Shown piece by piece: positions 8,901-23,900 of a DNA stretch of 64,000 nt; position 1 is the stretch's first letter, and every line of letters starts with the position of its first letter. The DNA is taken from the NCBI RefSeq assembly GCF_022581195.2, contig NC_061476.1, positions 3,704,098 through 3,768,097 on the forward strand, given 5' to 3'. Source of the stretch: Helicoverpa zea (taxonomy: Eukaryota; Arthropoda; Insecta; Lepidoptera; Noctuidae). A program made the translations under genes and the position numbers. The notes beneath the pieces were generated by a model. That model saw nothing but the letters and a program-made list of their open reading frames with translations. It searched no databases and had not been told where the DNA came from.

Positions 8901-11900
8901 AAGAACCCCAATTTAACTTACCTCGTTCATAATGATAGTGCCATCAATAGCCAGCAGTAAGTCCTTCAATGTAGTTCTTACAAGGAGAATGACTTTCTGC
9001 ATTCGATCGATCTCCTGTCTCAAGAAAATCACCATGGAATGCAATATACCGTAGAACCTCAACCTAGAAATAAATTTTAATGTTTCAGTATTGTATTGAT
9101 CAATAGGTACATTTTCAACTTTTCGATATTCCGTTAGGTAGGTACCACGGAACATATCCATTAGACACATGAAAAGAGAACATACAAGTTCAATGCTAAA
9201 TGATCGACTAAACAGAACAGATATTTGCCTGACAAATGTAATGTAAAAAATCTAAGAGCCAACAAGTAAAGGATATCCCTATTAAGACAAAGATAATCAC
9301 TTTTATTTTAAACAATTAACCGTCAGTTGCACAAAGGTCCATCAAAGTTAAAGCTTCTGTAAATCTATTGCCGACTCTTTGTCAACAAGATAAAAAGTGA
9401 CAGCAATAGATTTAATGAAGCTTTAACTTTAATAGAGCTTTGTGCAACGGAGGTTAAAACACTAGCCAACCTTAACAACATAAACAAAAGTCAAGAGTAG
9501 AACATAGAAACATACCTAGCCAGTACTTCATGAGGATCAAAATCTGGTGGTACTTTGTCCAGCATCTCTCTAGACTGCCGGTACACTGACGCTTCACGTG
9601 TCTCCCCGCCTCCAGAACTCGACTCTTTCGGCTGGATTGACAGGATCGTATCCAAGAGCTCCTGAGTGGTATTCCGCTGGTAACTAAAGTATAATTTATC
9701 AAATTAAATCACATTACAAGCTAATATTTAAAGGTAAAATGAATGATAAAGGATGTGAGTATATTTGTTACTTCTTCACGCAAAGACTACTGAACGGATT
9801 TTGACGAAACTTGGCAGCAATTTAAATATAGCTTATACAAATACATACAGAATACTTTTAATCCGGATGCCTGAAGTAATCTTCTTGGGATGCAAACCAC
9901 GGAAAACAGCCAGTTAAGACAGACATAATGAAAATAATAGGAATCGACCACTAACGTGATATCAGCATTGGTATGCAAGCCATAAGCTTGCGGAGGATCC
10001 ACAGTTTTCATCTTATCAATTTCCTCCACGTACTCCGGAATGTTCTTATACTTGAGAATACCATAACCCTTGTAGAATTGGAAGTCATCAGAGAATATCT
10101 GATCAGAGAACCAGACTCGACAGAATGTGACCAGTAGCCGCGTGTCATAGTCATCTGTCACACGACCACCGTACTGGACAGCGGACACCATGTAACTAGA
10201 AGATTAGTATTGTGATCAAGTAGTGGTCTTCTGGTATAGTTCTCGCCAAAGTTAATGGCGGCTCGCAACTAGCTTTCAAGCACAGATTCGCGTAGCCACA
10301 ACCTTCGGGAGTCTTCTGCTCGTTGATAACTAAATATTAATCCTATGCAACGTCTTGCGCGAATTTAAGAGCCACCATTAAGTTTGGCAATACTACAAAA
10401 TATGGAAGATTGGGCATAGGTATTTACCGCACAGTAGTCCAGCTAACCGACTGTCCTGGCTCCAGAGAATCTAAATGATTCTGCACAAACATGCAAGAAG
10501 ACAGCCAGTCTGCTGAATTGAACTCGTAAGGTATATTCCAACCTAGAGGACCGAACTTCCTTCTCTCTTGCACAACGGTGTGTAGGAAGGATATTGTGTA
10601 AATCAAAGGCAAATAGAAAGGACTGTCGCTGTAGTCGAGGAAGTCCTGACTCATGGAGTCGTAGGTTCTCATGAGACCTGCTTTGATTCCTAGAAAGGAA
10701 ATTGGACTATCATAATATTGTCTGTTTAATGGTAATAGATTATGATGGTGGTAAATGATTGAATGGATAAGGTGCTTACCAGAAGGCGGCTCGCAGGTGT
10801 ACTTGATAGACATCTGCAGTAGTGTAATAGGGAATTTCTCATGAACTTCTGTCGTTATCCACAACCTAGAAATTTTATGTTGACTTAACTGTAGTAAAAG
10901 CCGATATATACCTAATACTAAGTCAATAGAAGTAGATTTAACTACCTGAAACATTCGTGTATCTGCTCTGGGTCCTTCTCAAGTTCGCCAAACTGTTCCA
11001 TGACCTCTACCATATACTCCAATCCCAAGTGACAGTTTTGCAGCAGCACCCACAGGCCCTATAGAAATTGACATCTCATCATACTATTTGTTACCTCCTG
11101 TTGCGCATACGATTGAATGGATTTTGACGAAATTTTGCAGTTATCTATGTAGCTTATACTTAAAAATAATATGTAACCTATTTTTATCAGCGTGCGGGAA
11201 TTGGTTCCATTAGGAAGCGGGAGAAATTAATAGTGTAAGCTAGTTTCCTAATATGTCATAGGACTTGCGGTAGTAATAATTTTGGACCTTACCTCCTTAA
11301 GACCACGATCTATAAGTTTCCTAGCATGGATCTCCTGACCTTGTCCCATAGATATGGATGAGCAAATATTCTCCAAGCGCTTAGCCGTCACCTCGATAGA
11401 AGGCGTCGGATCTGAGCCCATAGCCAAGAATCCGATCAACGGGACCAATGGCCGTGACTCTAATACCATTTGCTGAAACATAAATATAAGCATTAAATGA
11501 TTGTCGAAGTCGTGGTGACCTAGTGGGTAAAGCACCAACCTCTCATGTATGAATGTGTGGGTCCGATTCCAGGTTAGGCAAGTACCAATGCATCTTTTCT
11601 AAGTTTGTATGTACTTTCTAAGTACTATATCTTAGACACCAAATGTTGATAAGAAGGTGAAGGAAAACATCTCGAGAAAACCTGGACCATATAGTCTGAA
11701 ATCAGCAACCCGCATTGAGCAAGCGTGGTGATTTACGCTCAATCCTTCTCCATGAGATGAGGCCTGTGCCCAGCAGTGGGACGATAAAAAGCTAATTAAC
11801 TAAATGATTGTCAATGGGACCTACGAGTACACAGTTAAGTTCCTCACCTCATAGTTGACGATAACAGCTTCGGAGTACCGCGCCCCCATGGAGCTGACCA

Positions 11901-14900
11901 CGTATTTCCTGTAAGACACACATTATGATAATATCTGTCTGACCAATGAAATGAGCTTTACAAGGCTATCACACTAGCAGATTTTCCGACCTGCTAGAAT
12001 TTATCGCGAAGGTTTTTGATGTCAATTTTGTACGGTTAGTTCTCAATTTTTTACTTGCTCGGAAAACCCGAGTGAAAAATCCGCCAGTTTGAAATACACT
12101 GTCACTAAGGGTACTCACAAGCTCTGTGCGAGCGTTCTGTCAGGGGACCAGGCTCGCACCACCAGGAGTTTGCGGAACACGTCCAGACTCTGGTAGCCGT
12201 CAGGCAAGGGCTCGTCTTCTGGAGCCTCCTTGTCAAACCTGGGAGTAACACAATGTTGAAGATATAAATCATCAGTTGTCTAGTACCCATAGTGGTTAGT
12301 TTGGGACTGGATGACGTTGGGTCAATGTGTAAGAAATCTTGGAGATCTTTGAAGGAGTCAAGTGCTTGCTGCATAGCAGGATATTTTTATACTAGTAGCA
12401 CTGCACCTCTCTACCAGCTCCCGTTCAATATGCGTTGAATTAAGACTTGTCGGGGCTGAGTAGTAGTTCGAAAGAGTTACCACGACCCTGGTACACGAAG
12501 GGCTCCAGAAAGAACAGAAGTACCTTTCAGTCACTAAAAGTCGAACATTCCCATCCCACACACAGCAGAATTTCTCACCTAACGAAAATAAAGAATGACT
12601 TATAAATAGATAGGAAACTCACCAAAATTTCCATCCCTTCTCGTTATTGCAGACTTGGTTAAGTATGTTAGTGAACTGACGCAAACTGGATAGTTGGACC
12701 AAGTTCAACCATGACATGTCTGTCACCCACTTGTACGGTTTGGGAGGACAGGCGTTCAGATCTAAAGCAGCGCCACCTGTGGATAGCAATGTAGGTATGT
12801 AATAAAGATTCCTGGGTCTTTCGTAATTGTATCTCCATCTCCAATTATCTTTGGGATTTTTTATGGATTAATTGGGAATATCAATGGTGCTTCCCCATAA
12901 CAACGGCGTATGACATGATGCTACAAAAATGTAAGCTAAATGAGACTGAAACCGCGAAAGCAGAGCTGAGGTTCTATGACGTTTTCCATGTGCCATAGAA
13001 GCTTGGCATCCATACTATTGCCCCAGCTAGATAATTGGTATCTAAAGAGTTCAATTCTTCACCCATTATCAATATATTGGTTTTAACCTCTAAATTAGGT
13101 GATAATTCATTATTTGGATAGAACGTCACCTTTGATAAACGTCTGAAATTCTTCAAAAGTAATGTACTCCTTCTGTAAGTCTATCTTCAAAGTGAGCAGT
13201 ACTGTGAATAAGTATTTGTGTTTCTCATAGAAGCCACGACTTATGAACTTAAATACATCGAAAGTCTGTAAAAGATGAAGGAGATGACGCTAGTACGAAA
13301 ATAAATACGTATCAGGCACATCAACACCACAATTTTGTGGCTCAGCTGTAACTTATACATCTTTGGCAGACATTAAGGATATTTAAAAGCCAGGTAGTCT
13401 GTCCACTTAAGGGTTACCGTGTTGCCCAAGTGAAGTTACTTGGGTCAAGCGATCAGACAAATAGTCATTTCATGTGAAACATTGATATCCAACTGGATAC
13501 AATGGATTTAGAAGGTCTTCTTCCAGGTATAAACCTGAGCTAAACGCAAGGCTGATTATGATGAAGCTTTCAACAAAAAGTTTTAACGCGTGTGATGTTG
13601 TTTAACCTGCTTCACCTGCTGTGCAATTCTAAAACTATATTGGGGTAGTCTTTAAGTCTATAGATACTGATCTCTGCAAAAGTGGGCTGCAGGGTATACC
13701 AAACCTATACTATACCTACCTATACTATAACCTATAGGGGCTACCAAAAACTTACCAGATAATCAATAATGAATCCAATCCTCCTAAAAGTGATAGGGCT
13801 TTGCGGGGACCGCTCCAAAGAGATGTCGAACCTCTCGAGGAACTGTGCCAACGAGGTCTGATACATGTTGCAGACCAGAGACATATTGCAGACGAGGAAG
13901 TACAGCACGGAGCCTCGAGTGGCGACGGGACGGTATTCCTCGCGAGCCGCGTTGATTTTTATCTCTGTTTCCTTTGCTACGTCTAGTTTTTCTTTCACCT
14001 GGTTGGAATAATATTATTTATTTATTTCACTTTCACCCTCCGAGCCTTTTTCCCAACTATGTTCTTACTTACTTATTTATTTCACTTTATGCAACATAAT
14101 ATTATATGGGTGGACTTAATGCCAAAAGTATTCTCTCCAGTCAATTTTAGGGTGATGCAGAGATAAAAGGTGCATACGTAGATTTATTGTTTACTTAGCT
14201 AAATTTTGCTAAACAAAAACTATCATTCTTTGGTTACGGAAAAAAAACGATCAAGTAACCAACACTTGCTCTTGTATGTTTTTTCCTTATTTATGTTTTG
14301 TCTTGTTATTTCAAAAAAAATTCTTCCAGATACGGTCTGGATACCTATGGGCAGATAGAAGGATAGAAGTCCTTGTAAACTATAAAATGGGAAATAACCT
14401 CAATGGCTGTAGACTTGGTGACGTTCAACACTTGAATAAGGGACACATCTTCCACAAGGGACCCTTGAATGGTGGTCAGTTTGTGCAGTAGATTGGCCTC
14501 CAACTCCTGAATCTTGCGCCTGTTAGCGGTTACGTCCTTTATCAGTTGAGTTCGTTCCGCTTCCATCTCTGCCTTCTCCGTTAAGATTACGCGCCCTAAC
14601 AGCTGGTCTTCCAGACCTGTTGTGAAGATGTTTGTCAAATAAATTGCAGATATTATGACACCAAACGAATGGAACTGTTCTGGAACTACATAATGCTGTT
14701 CTGGAACTACAACATGAAAGCTATAGGCCAATTACTGCTAAATATGGAAAATTAAATCACCCATAAAAAAAGAGTTTTCTATTTAAGAAAAAGTTCTTTA
14801 GTGCCATTTCAATACCTAATGTTACCACGTATTGCAGTGTCAAAATATACAATCCTTTCAATTACGAGTCCCATTTTTCTTGGTAACTATCTTACACAAT

Positions 14901-17900
14901 ATGTAAACTAGCAATTCTATCATGAACAGGTTCATCAGTAATTCTCTAACCGTTTCTAACTAAGTGGGTTGAGGAGGTCAGATAGGCAGTCGCTCCTTGT
15001 AAAACACTGGTACTCAGCTGCCTCCGCTGAGACTGGAATCCGACCCCAATATAGCTGGGAAAAGGCTCGTTAGATGAGATGATTTTGAAATAAGGTATAA
15101 TACCTTGCATCGTCACAGTAAAGTCTATGATTGAAGTCCTGGCAGAAATCTCAGGTGTGTAAGCAGGGTTAGGCAGTTTTGTTGTTATATAAATTCGGTG
15201 ACCAGCTGTCACGTCTATTTCCTTGTCTCCTAATTTTACCTGAAATAGTATAATATTGGAAATAATATTACCTACTTGTGAGATGATATTGGATAGAAGC
15301 ATGGAAGAAGAAACGCTGGGAATAAAAATTGGGATAATGGCAGGAGGAAGGTAATGATTATAAACGACTACATTACAACTCAATATGTAAAAGTAATCAC
15401 TAACCTTGTATGTAGATCCAATTTTAATATAGTTCTTCTCGAGTACATTGTCCAATACAGGATCCAACTCTTCAGCAACGTCTTCTATAAGCATAGGTCT
15501 GCCTAAAGACACGCAGTCTTCTATATGGTTCCTGAAAAATAAAGGTAATTAATAATAATTACAAGTTAAACTTTTGCTTAAAAGGAGCTTTTATTATTTT
15601 CTGATATTGCCAAATTCCATCAAAACCCATTCATCAGTATAATTTAGAGTGAAAGAGGCACAAACATACATAAAATCCTTTCAAACTTTCGCAATGTTTA
15701 TAATATTATATAGTAGGATTTCTGTGACATTTTCATTACTTTTTGTGGTTGGAAATCATCAATAAAATTAATCCCTCTCACTGTGTGTTAGCAGCGTAAG
15801 GGAGTGTCAGACTAACTGACTAAAACTCATCATGTTCCTTCTTAAGCCCTTTATGTACCAGGATCGCGGTAACTCTTCCGAACGATGCAACAACCCCGAA
15901 TATTGTATTTACCTGAAGTATTTGTGGTTCAAAGTAGTTACGATCAGGTCGTTGAACTTCTCAGTATTCTTGATCCATATCTTGCCCTGTGTCTGAGGGT
16001 CGATAAGTAATGGATATCGCGCGGCTTTCGTCACAATTATACCGTTCTGTATTGACAATTCGTCAGTTGGCAAGCCGCATAGATTCCATTCACCAATCTA
16101 GACAAAATTAAAATAATAGATAAGACGTTTTTATTATTATTCTACAAGCTGTGGAGTTCAATATAAAAAAATATTGTATTTAGTGTCATTAAACATCATT
16201 GTCGTCATTTGAACATCTTTGGCAGTCGTTAGGGTAGTCAGTTGCCAGAAAGTCTAACAACCAATCTTACGAGGGCGGATCGGCTTGCTCAGTAACTGGG
16301 TTGAGGAGATCTGATGGCAGCAGCTCCATGTAAAAATCTGGTACTAAGTCACATCTCAGGAACCAGTGTTTTACTAGGGGTACCTCTCTGTCCTCCTCAA
16401 CCCAATTACCCGGGAAACCCAATACTAGTCTTGTTCTTCTTTTTCTTCCTGCCCTGTTACCAATTTTATTTGGGCTCATTCTTCCCTATCATTTGTCATA
16501 CTAAAACTCACTCCCTTCTTATTCATCTCATCATCATCATCATCAATACGGTAAGACTAATAAGATAAAACTTACCGTTGCCGTATCGGTAAGTTGGTCC
16601 GTGATGTTTAAGTTCATAGATACAGGTATTTTCCTTCGTAGTAGTTCACTCAGCCAGTTGCTGATGAGCAGTGCGCGGAACTCTTGGTTAAACGGCCCGG
16701 AATATGACAGGAATCTGAAAGAGTTTGCTCATTTCGATATGGTAAAAGGGCGAGACAGTAACTTTACAAATGACAAAATAGCTGCCTGCGTAAATAATAT
16801 TGTAGCAAGTACATATGAAAGAATTACCTCGTTGGTCTAGCTGTCGCAAGCGTGGCTGCTGTGCACGAGGTTTCGGCTTTGATACCCGGGGGGTCAGGCC
16901 GAAATCACTTTGTGGGTTTTAGAAACACTCGTGCATCGGAGAGCACATAAATGTCGGTCCTGCTTGTGATCTCTCTCCGGTCGTGTCGGATTGCCGTCCC
17001 ATCGGGCGCAGAGAGTGAAGGAATAGTGGGTGCACCTGAGTCTGCGCGAATGCTTGTGCACTATATGCCCTGCGCAGCTGGCTGATATCCTTACATGAGA
17101 ACGGCCGCCGTGGCCGAAATCAGCCGTGGACGCCATTATGCCATTATATTTTAATGAAAATCTACAGTACGAAGTAAAGCTGGCTAGAAAAAAAGCACAG
17201 GGCCTCCTTATCTTTTAGCGCTTTGGTTACGGTCTTTGAATGAGAAAACCAAAGACTATCCGAGAAAACGAACAAAGTTTGTCTGCGTCTGTTTAATTTA
17301 CATTATAAAAAATGAATTTGCTAATTTGACTCCATTGAATACCTTTACTATCCGTACTCCTTCACTTCTTAAACTTAAATTTTAGAGGCGTAAGTATTAA
17401 GTGTTAAGTGGCGGCAGTGTGGTGGTGTTGTGGTGCGGCACCGCACCCGTATTCGTTGACTAATGACACTTACCCAGTCAGCAACAAGATATCTCCACCA
17501 ATCTTTCAATCTCAGACTTGAACAGCGCCGACTGTTCAGTCCAGCGCACTCTCTCGCCACTGAAGCCGTTGATCAGCGCAGTGGCTGCGTCCATCTTCTG
17601 CTGGCATTTAGCAGCATCGTCCAGCACTGCTTGCTTTAGAGTCATGGCTTCATCGAACTGACGCTGCACGTCTACTTTTTGCTCTTTATATGTCATAGCT
17701 TACACCTTTAATATGTTCCTTTACTAATACAAAACTTACCCAGTCAGCAACAAGATATCTCCACCAATCGTTCAATCTCAGACTTGAACAGCGCCGACTG
17801 TTCAGTCCAACGCACTCTCTCGCCACTGAGGCCGTTGATCAGCGCAGTGGCTGCGTCCATCTTCTGCTGGCATTTAGCAGCATCGTCCAGCACTGTTTGC

Positions 17901-20900
17901 TTTAGAGTCATGGCTTCATCGAACTGACGCTGCACGTCTACTCTTTGCTGATTTGATGTCATAGCTTACACCTTTACTATGATTCTTTACAGAAAAACTT
18001 ACCCAGTCAGCAACAAAATATCTCCAACCAATCTTTCAATTTCAGACTTAAACAATGCCGACTGTTCAGTCCAGCGCACTCTCTCGCCACTGAGGCAGTT
18101 GATCAGCGCAGTGGCTGCGTCCATCTTCTGCTGGCATTTAGCAGCATCGTCTAGGACTGCTTGCTTTAAAGTCATGGCTTCATCGAACTACCGCTGCACG
18201 TCTACTCTTAGCTCATTTGATGTCATAGTTTACACCTTTAATATGATTCTTTACTGCAAAACTTACCCAGTCAGCAACAAAATATCTCCAACCAATCTTT
18301 CAATTTCAGACTTAAACAATGCCGACTGTTCAGTCCAGCGCACTCTCTCGCCACTGAGGCCGTTGATCAGCGCAGTGGCTGCGTCCATCTTCTGCTGGCA
18401 TTTAGCAGCATCGTCCAGCACTGCTTGCTTTAGCGTCATGGCTTCGTCGAACTGACGCTGCACGTGGGCTAGTTCACGCTGGAGAAGGATAAGTAGCGTT
18501 ATTCGTCACGTCTTCTAACAAGTACTTTTAGCATGGCAAAGTTCAAGCGCCAAGTCAAAATGAGGTAAAAATGTTACTGTCACCTTATGGCCGTTGCCCG
18601 TTCAAAATATTCTATGTATTTATTCTTTTGATTACTGGAGATGAGAGATAGTGTAGGGCTTATGTCAAGATTCTATCTCTAGTAAGCAAAACAACAGATA
18701 GATAGAATATTGGGAACGGCCGTAAATCTTTATGCAGGTAAAGTGTAACTATTCTTAAATGTATCTTCTGTCAAAATTCAACTAGGTAGGTACCAGAAAA
18801 GAAAACTTCAGTTTTCCGAAAACTGATTGCAGGGTAAACGTTGATGTAACGGTAGTACTGTCACAAAAAGATTTTTCACCATGGTGTAGTTTTACATATA
18901 CAACTTTTCTAGTTGACATTGAATTGTACAAGCTGATTTTTTTTCCGTGTTATTTTATAACATTGTATGAATCACCCAATAAATGAATAAGCACTAGAAC
19001 ACATGTCGTCTAACGTACCTCCTTGGCTTCTAACTGCGCCTCAGCCGCTTCCAACTCGCGCTTGGCCGCCTGATACTTGCCCTGCATCACCGCCAAGTTT
19101 GCCTTCAGCGGCAAAACATCCTTGTTCACCGAGTAAAACTGAGCCATCGCGATGGTCCAAGATATCAGACCGGCTACGTTACCACAAGCTATTTTGGCCG
19201 CTTCGAAAGTATATAGTCTGTAATGTTAAAAAAATAAATAATCAAACGCTCTAAGAAGAAGAAGAAGAAAATAAAAGAAAGCTTTTATTTACGCTCTAAA
19301 AAGAAGATAATAAATTAAAATTTCTCTTTAACAATTTTCACTATAGCAACTTATGACCTCATTTTATACAATTTATAAGAAAAAAGCTATTGGCTTAATG
19401 CGGCTATCATTTGAACATCTCTGGCAGTCGTTACGGGTAGGTAGGTAGAAGAAAGAAAGTCTGACAGCCAGTCTTTTGAGCAAGCTTAAATTGTCCAGGT
19501 AACTGAGTTGAGGAGGTCGGATAGGCAGTCGCTCTATGTAAAATACTGGTACCTACACAGCTACATCCAGTTAAAGTGGAAGCCGATCCCATCAAAGTTG
19601 GGAAAAAGCTAGGCAGATGATGGACCTAAGATATGGATCCTTTATCTCCTGCAAAGAAATACTAACAAACTAATTCTTAGCATAATTAAGCATAATTTAA
19701 CACACGGGAATGAGAAGTAAGGTTGCAGCAAGTCGACCATCTCAGCATTGATTTCATCTTTTGGATAGTTCTTCAAGTTACTCAGGAATCGCGCGTCTGC
19801 CATTACCTAACGAGAAACGATCAGAGAATTTGCAAGTCACATTTCTTTAGGCAAATTGTATCTATAAAACGAATTGAAGACTTTTAAACATAAACCGTCG
19901 TGCCACAAAAACTTAAACGTCTGTTGAACACTTGTCTAAAACAATCTCAGATTATATATCACGTTGAAATAAGGTTTTGCAGCCACACTTCTTTTAGACA
20001 ACTGTTCAACAGGTGTTTATTTTTTGTAGTAAGGCTGAATATTTTTAGTTAGGAAACTAAACCAAGCAATTTTTTTGGACAACCTAATCAGGACGATATA
20101 GAATAAAATGTGTCATTTAAAACGTTACCTTCAAAGATTCGGCCCAAGACGCGGTCAAGCACTGTTTCTCGGGATCCGGTTTAATAGGATCGATTCTCTT
20201 TCTGAAGAGTATGATGACAGCATCCATAATAAGCGTGATGAGATGAGGAGGCTTGCCGAGCTTCCTGACAGTGGCTATGTCGGCAGCATTAATGGTCTGT
20301 CAATTCAAAATAAATGTATTTCGTACCTCTTCACTGGTACTCTTCATAATAACTTACTTACGTTCTTGTCGTTTTTATTTTCATAACCTTGTGATACTTC
20401 TTTATTTTACGAATCCGAGTACCTACTCAAAATTTGTACACCGATTGAGCGGTGAGATATGCTGTACATAACGTAACCTATCTAAGTATCTGTAACCTAC
20501 CTAAATATCGTGTTTCTGCAAATAAAGATTCTTTTTAATATTAAATTTTTCAATTTCTTATCTTTATGTTAAAATGATCTTTAATATATTTAGCTATCTT
20601 TACCAGCAAGGCAGCCTCAGCCGCATCCAGCGCAGGCTTGGCCGCAGCCAGTTTATCCTCAGCGACTGCAGTCTCCGCTGCGATGACGTTGACGAGCTTG
20701 ACGGCGCGGTCCTTCACTTCCAACACTTCGGCCTTCACTACCTCGGCGGCCGCCTGCGAGTCTGCTACGGCTTCTAGCACCTACAATGCATGTGACATTA
20801 ATAATAGCTATGAGTTACCCAGTAGATCCACATCCGGTTAGACTGGAAGCCGACCCAGACATAGTTGGGAAAAAGGCTCGGGAGATGATGTGTTACTTAG

Positions 20901-23900
20901 CAGATAAGGGGACTGCATGAAGAAGCCAACTACGAAATACACAGTAGGACTCTCTTTTCCCAAATTCAGAGAAGGCAATTCGGTAGTACTGGAGATATAT
21001 CAGGTGTCTGACCGAAATGTGCACTTTGAGACACCGAGAATTAGGGCTGCTTTCTTCAAAATCAACAGAGTTAATTCGTCTGGTCCGGCAACCTACTCAT
21101 CTTACACTACTTGAATACGTAACGTACCACTTCCGCTTTAGCCGTAGCTTCCTTTATTTCCAGTTCTTTTACTTCCAACTCTTTCTTCAGTACGTCAACA
21201 CTCGCTGCTGCTTCAACCAATTTACCCAGACCAGTAGTCATTCTGGAAATACAAGTTGATGTCACCAGTTGCAATGAGGAAAGACTTCGAGGATAAAAGG
21301 GTTAGCAGATTGGTAACCGTCTACGTTATAACGCGTTCCTTTGTGTTTCGGAAGGCACGTTAAGTTGGTGCAATTTTGCTATCATTTGAAGATCTACGGC
21401 AGTCAGGTCAAATAGGCAGCCACTTCATCCAAATCACTAGTCCTGCACCTCTTAAGCTGACCATATAATTCGTGTCAAGCTAGACAGATGATGTTAAGAT
21501 AATCAATCTTCTGCAACCTAATAAAATTTTAAAAACTAAATCTCGTACCTTCTCGCCATTTCAGCGATACTGTCATGTTTTTCTTTGTAAAGAACTTTGT
21601 AACCTTCCAGGAAAGATAGATAGGACTTGGGTGTGACGTGGGTTTGTCTCCTAAATCGTTCGTAGTAAGAGACGCAGGTATCTGCTACGTTATCTTGTAC
21701 TATGCCCATAATTTCTATCAACTGCTGTTTGGTGTCTTGAGAGCATACCACCTATAAGGACATATTTTAGGATTTAAAGTAATACTTATTAGTAAAGCTA
21801 TAAATGACATCGTTTATCGTGGTATGACCATGTACGAATGTGTATGTCACGTATGTGTGAATAAATGGAGAGACATAGGTAGACCGAGGAAAAGATGGAT
21901 TAGTCGCCTGAATGAGGACATGAATAAGAAGGCAGTGAATGTTAGTAATACACAGAGACAAATCGAAGCGGAAAACAAAGTGCGCCCACCCCAAGAAACT
22001 TGAGAACAGGGCACGAAGAAGGAAAGCTAAGCTACTTATGTATACTGGAGAAAACCCTATTATATTACTTACTTGGAACTCCCATAAGAAGTGATGTGCC
22101 ACTTCGATTAAGGCTTCTTTCGGCCATTTCTGGAACCAGTCCATTGTTGACCCGGATATAAGACCAGGGAACTTCAGAGCTCGACTTCTGAACTTTTCAC
22201 CCACCTACAAACAACTTTTTAAATCGGATGATTGGATCATAGTTAGTTAGTTAGTTATAGGTAGGGTAGGGATAAATATATATACATATTCCATCTTGGA
22301 AATAGTTGTCTCATAGTTTCTAAGACAGTACGTTTGGAATAACCGGGCAAATCTAAAGTTAAAATTATATGGCAGCGCAGTAAAATTCTTAGAAGCAAAA
22401 CTGTCTTCTACACAGACTAGCTAATTCGAAACTGTTCAAATTGTTTGGAACATATTTTACTTACCGGTGAAAAGCATAAAACCACGTGCAAGTTAGCTCT
22501 GGAGCGAATGATGAAGTATTCATACAGCACATCTGGTACAGGAATTCTTCTAGGAGCATATTTCTTCATTATAGGCGTCAACTCGTTCAGTATTTCATCT
22601 GAATTATAGAAATTTCAATGTCATTTAACAATTCTGTAGTAACCAATTTAATGTATGTTAAAGCAGCAACAATGCTGATTACTTTCAATGAAAAAAACTT
22701 ATTTGTATGAGAATAGACCCTCAAAATCATAATTAAATTGTATGACTCAATAAGTGACAAAACAATATAGGTAAAAGTCAGCTTATTCAAAGAGATCGTC
22801 ATTCAAGAAAATTTTGTTAAGTACAGTATACAGAGAGCGAGCAATGTAGCCAAAGAATATTTTATGATCAGATACCCATTTCTTCTTTGGGGAAAAGATT
22901 GGCGATTTCTCCCGAACTGAGGATATTGTTGAGGAACTCCAGAAACTGTTCGTCTTTGATATCGTTGTCAGTGAAGATGAAGGAGATACCGCGGCCTTGC
23001 AGACCAGCGACGCGGTATAAGACCTTAATGTCGTCCATAAAGTTGTTCACGTTGTATGATCTGAGGATAGGTAATAATAAATATTAATATATACAATACA
23101 TTATATGAATAATGCATCGTTTATACATATATGTAGAGATCAGGTGCAGGACAGACATTAACGTGCTCTCCGATGCACGGGTAAATCAATAAACCAACTT
23201 CTAGACTAAGGGCTGCTTTGTGAAAGTTTACAAAACCCACAGAGAGATTTCAGCCCGATCTGGAAATCGAACCCGACAGCTCAGTCATAGCAGTCGCGCT
23301 GGCGACAACTCACTATACCAACGAGACAGTCAAGTATAAGAGTGAAGATATACATCACATGTAAAGCGTAAAACCACATGATCAAATATATACTTGATCG
23401 AAAAAATATATAACGTTATATAATTTACCTTGTCAAAGTTATTTGATAGAAAGAAAAGTTGGCGATAAACGATGCTAGTTTAGTTAAACTCTGTTTGCCG
23501 GATCCGCCGACACCCACGAGCAAAGCATTGCCACTGTAAACACATCAGGTTGATCAGTTTATACCTTATGTTCTTTTTTCATATATGCTTAATGGTAAGC
23601 TGTGAACGCCTCTCTTAGATTCCCCGAACACCAGAAAAGTGCGTTGCTGGCCTTTATTATAAGAAGAGAGGAATTAACTAGAGTTTACCTACTGAGGGCG
23701 TTTTTATGACAAAGGAAGGGTTGTTTTAGGAGGGGAGAAAAGATTAGGTGCCTGGTATCCGCCAAAAGAAATACAGCATCAGAGACCTCTTTACGTTGTT
23801 GTTCCGTGAGATATACTTCTCAGCCCAAGCCAACCCAAATAAGAAATACTGTTCTATACTACAACTAATAATATAAGACTTACCGTGGAGTGTTAATAAC

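Larger units (their letters stand above)
17474..18478 (-). repeat. Tandem exon array, about 264-bp unit, 4 copies
   Basis: Donor positions 17474, 17740, 18003 and 18267 are spaced 266, 263 and 264 bp. Each extra unit holds the 3' approximately 200 bp of exon 71 plus about 60 bp of the following intron. Confidence 0.9.

Noticed and set aside
16827..16900. tRNA gene
   Set aside because: A- and B-box-like words are present but no cloverleaf; a SINE body follows.
17979..18455. 158-codon plus-strand open frame
   Set aside because: It is the complement of the exon 71 copies; the minus strand matches the dynein stalk.
17474..18478. Mutually exclusive alternative exons
   Set aside because: Copies A to C lack a good acceptor and each carries a stop or frameshift, so they cannot encode an alternative stalk helix.
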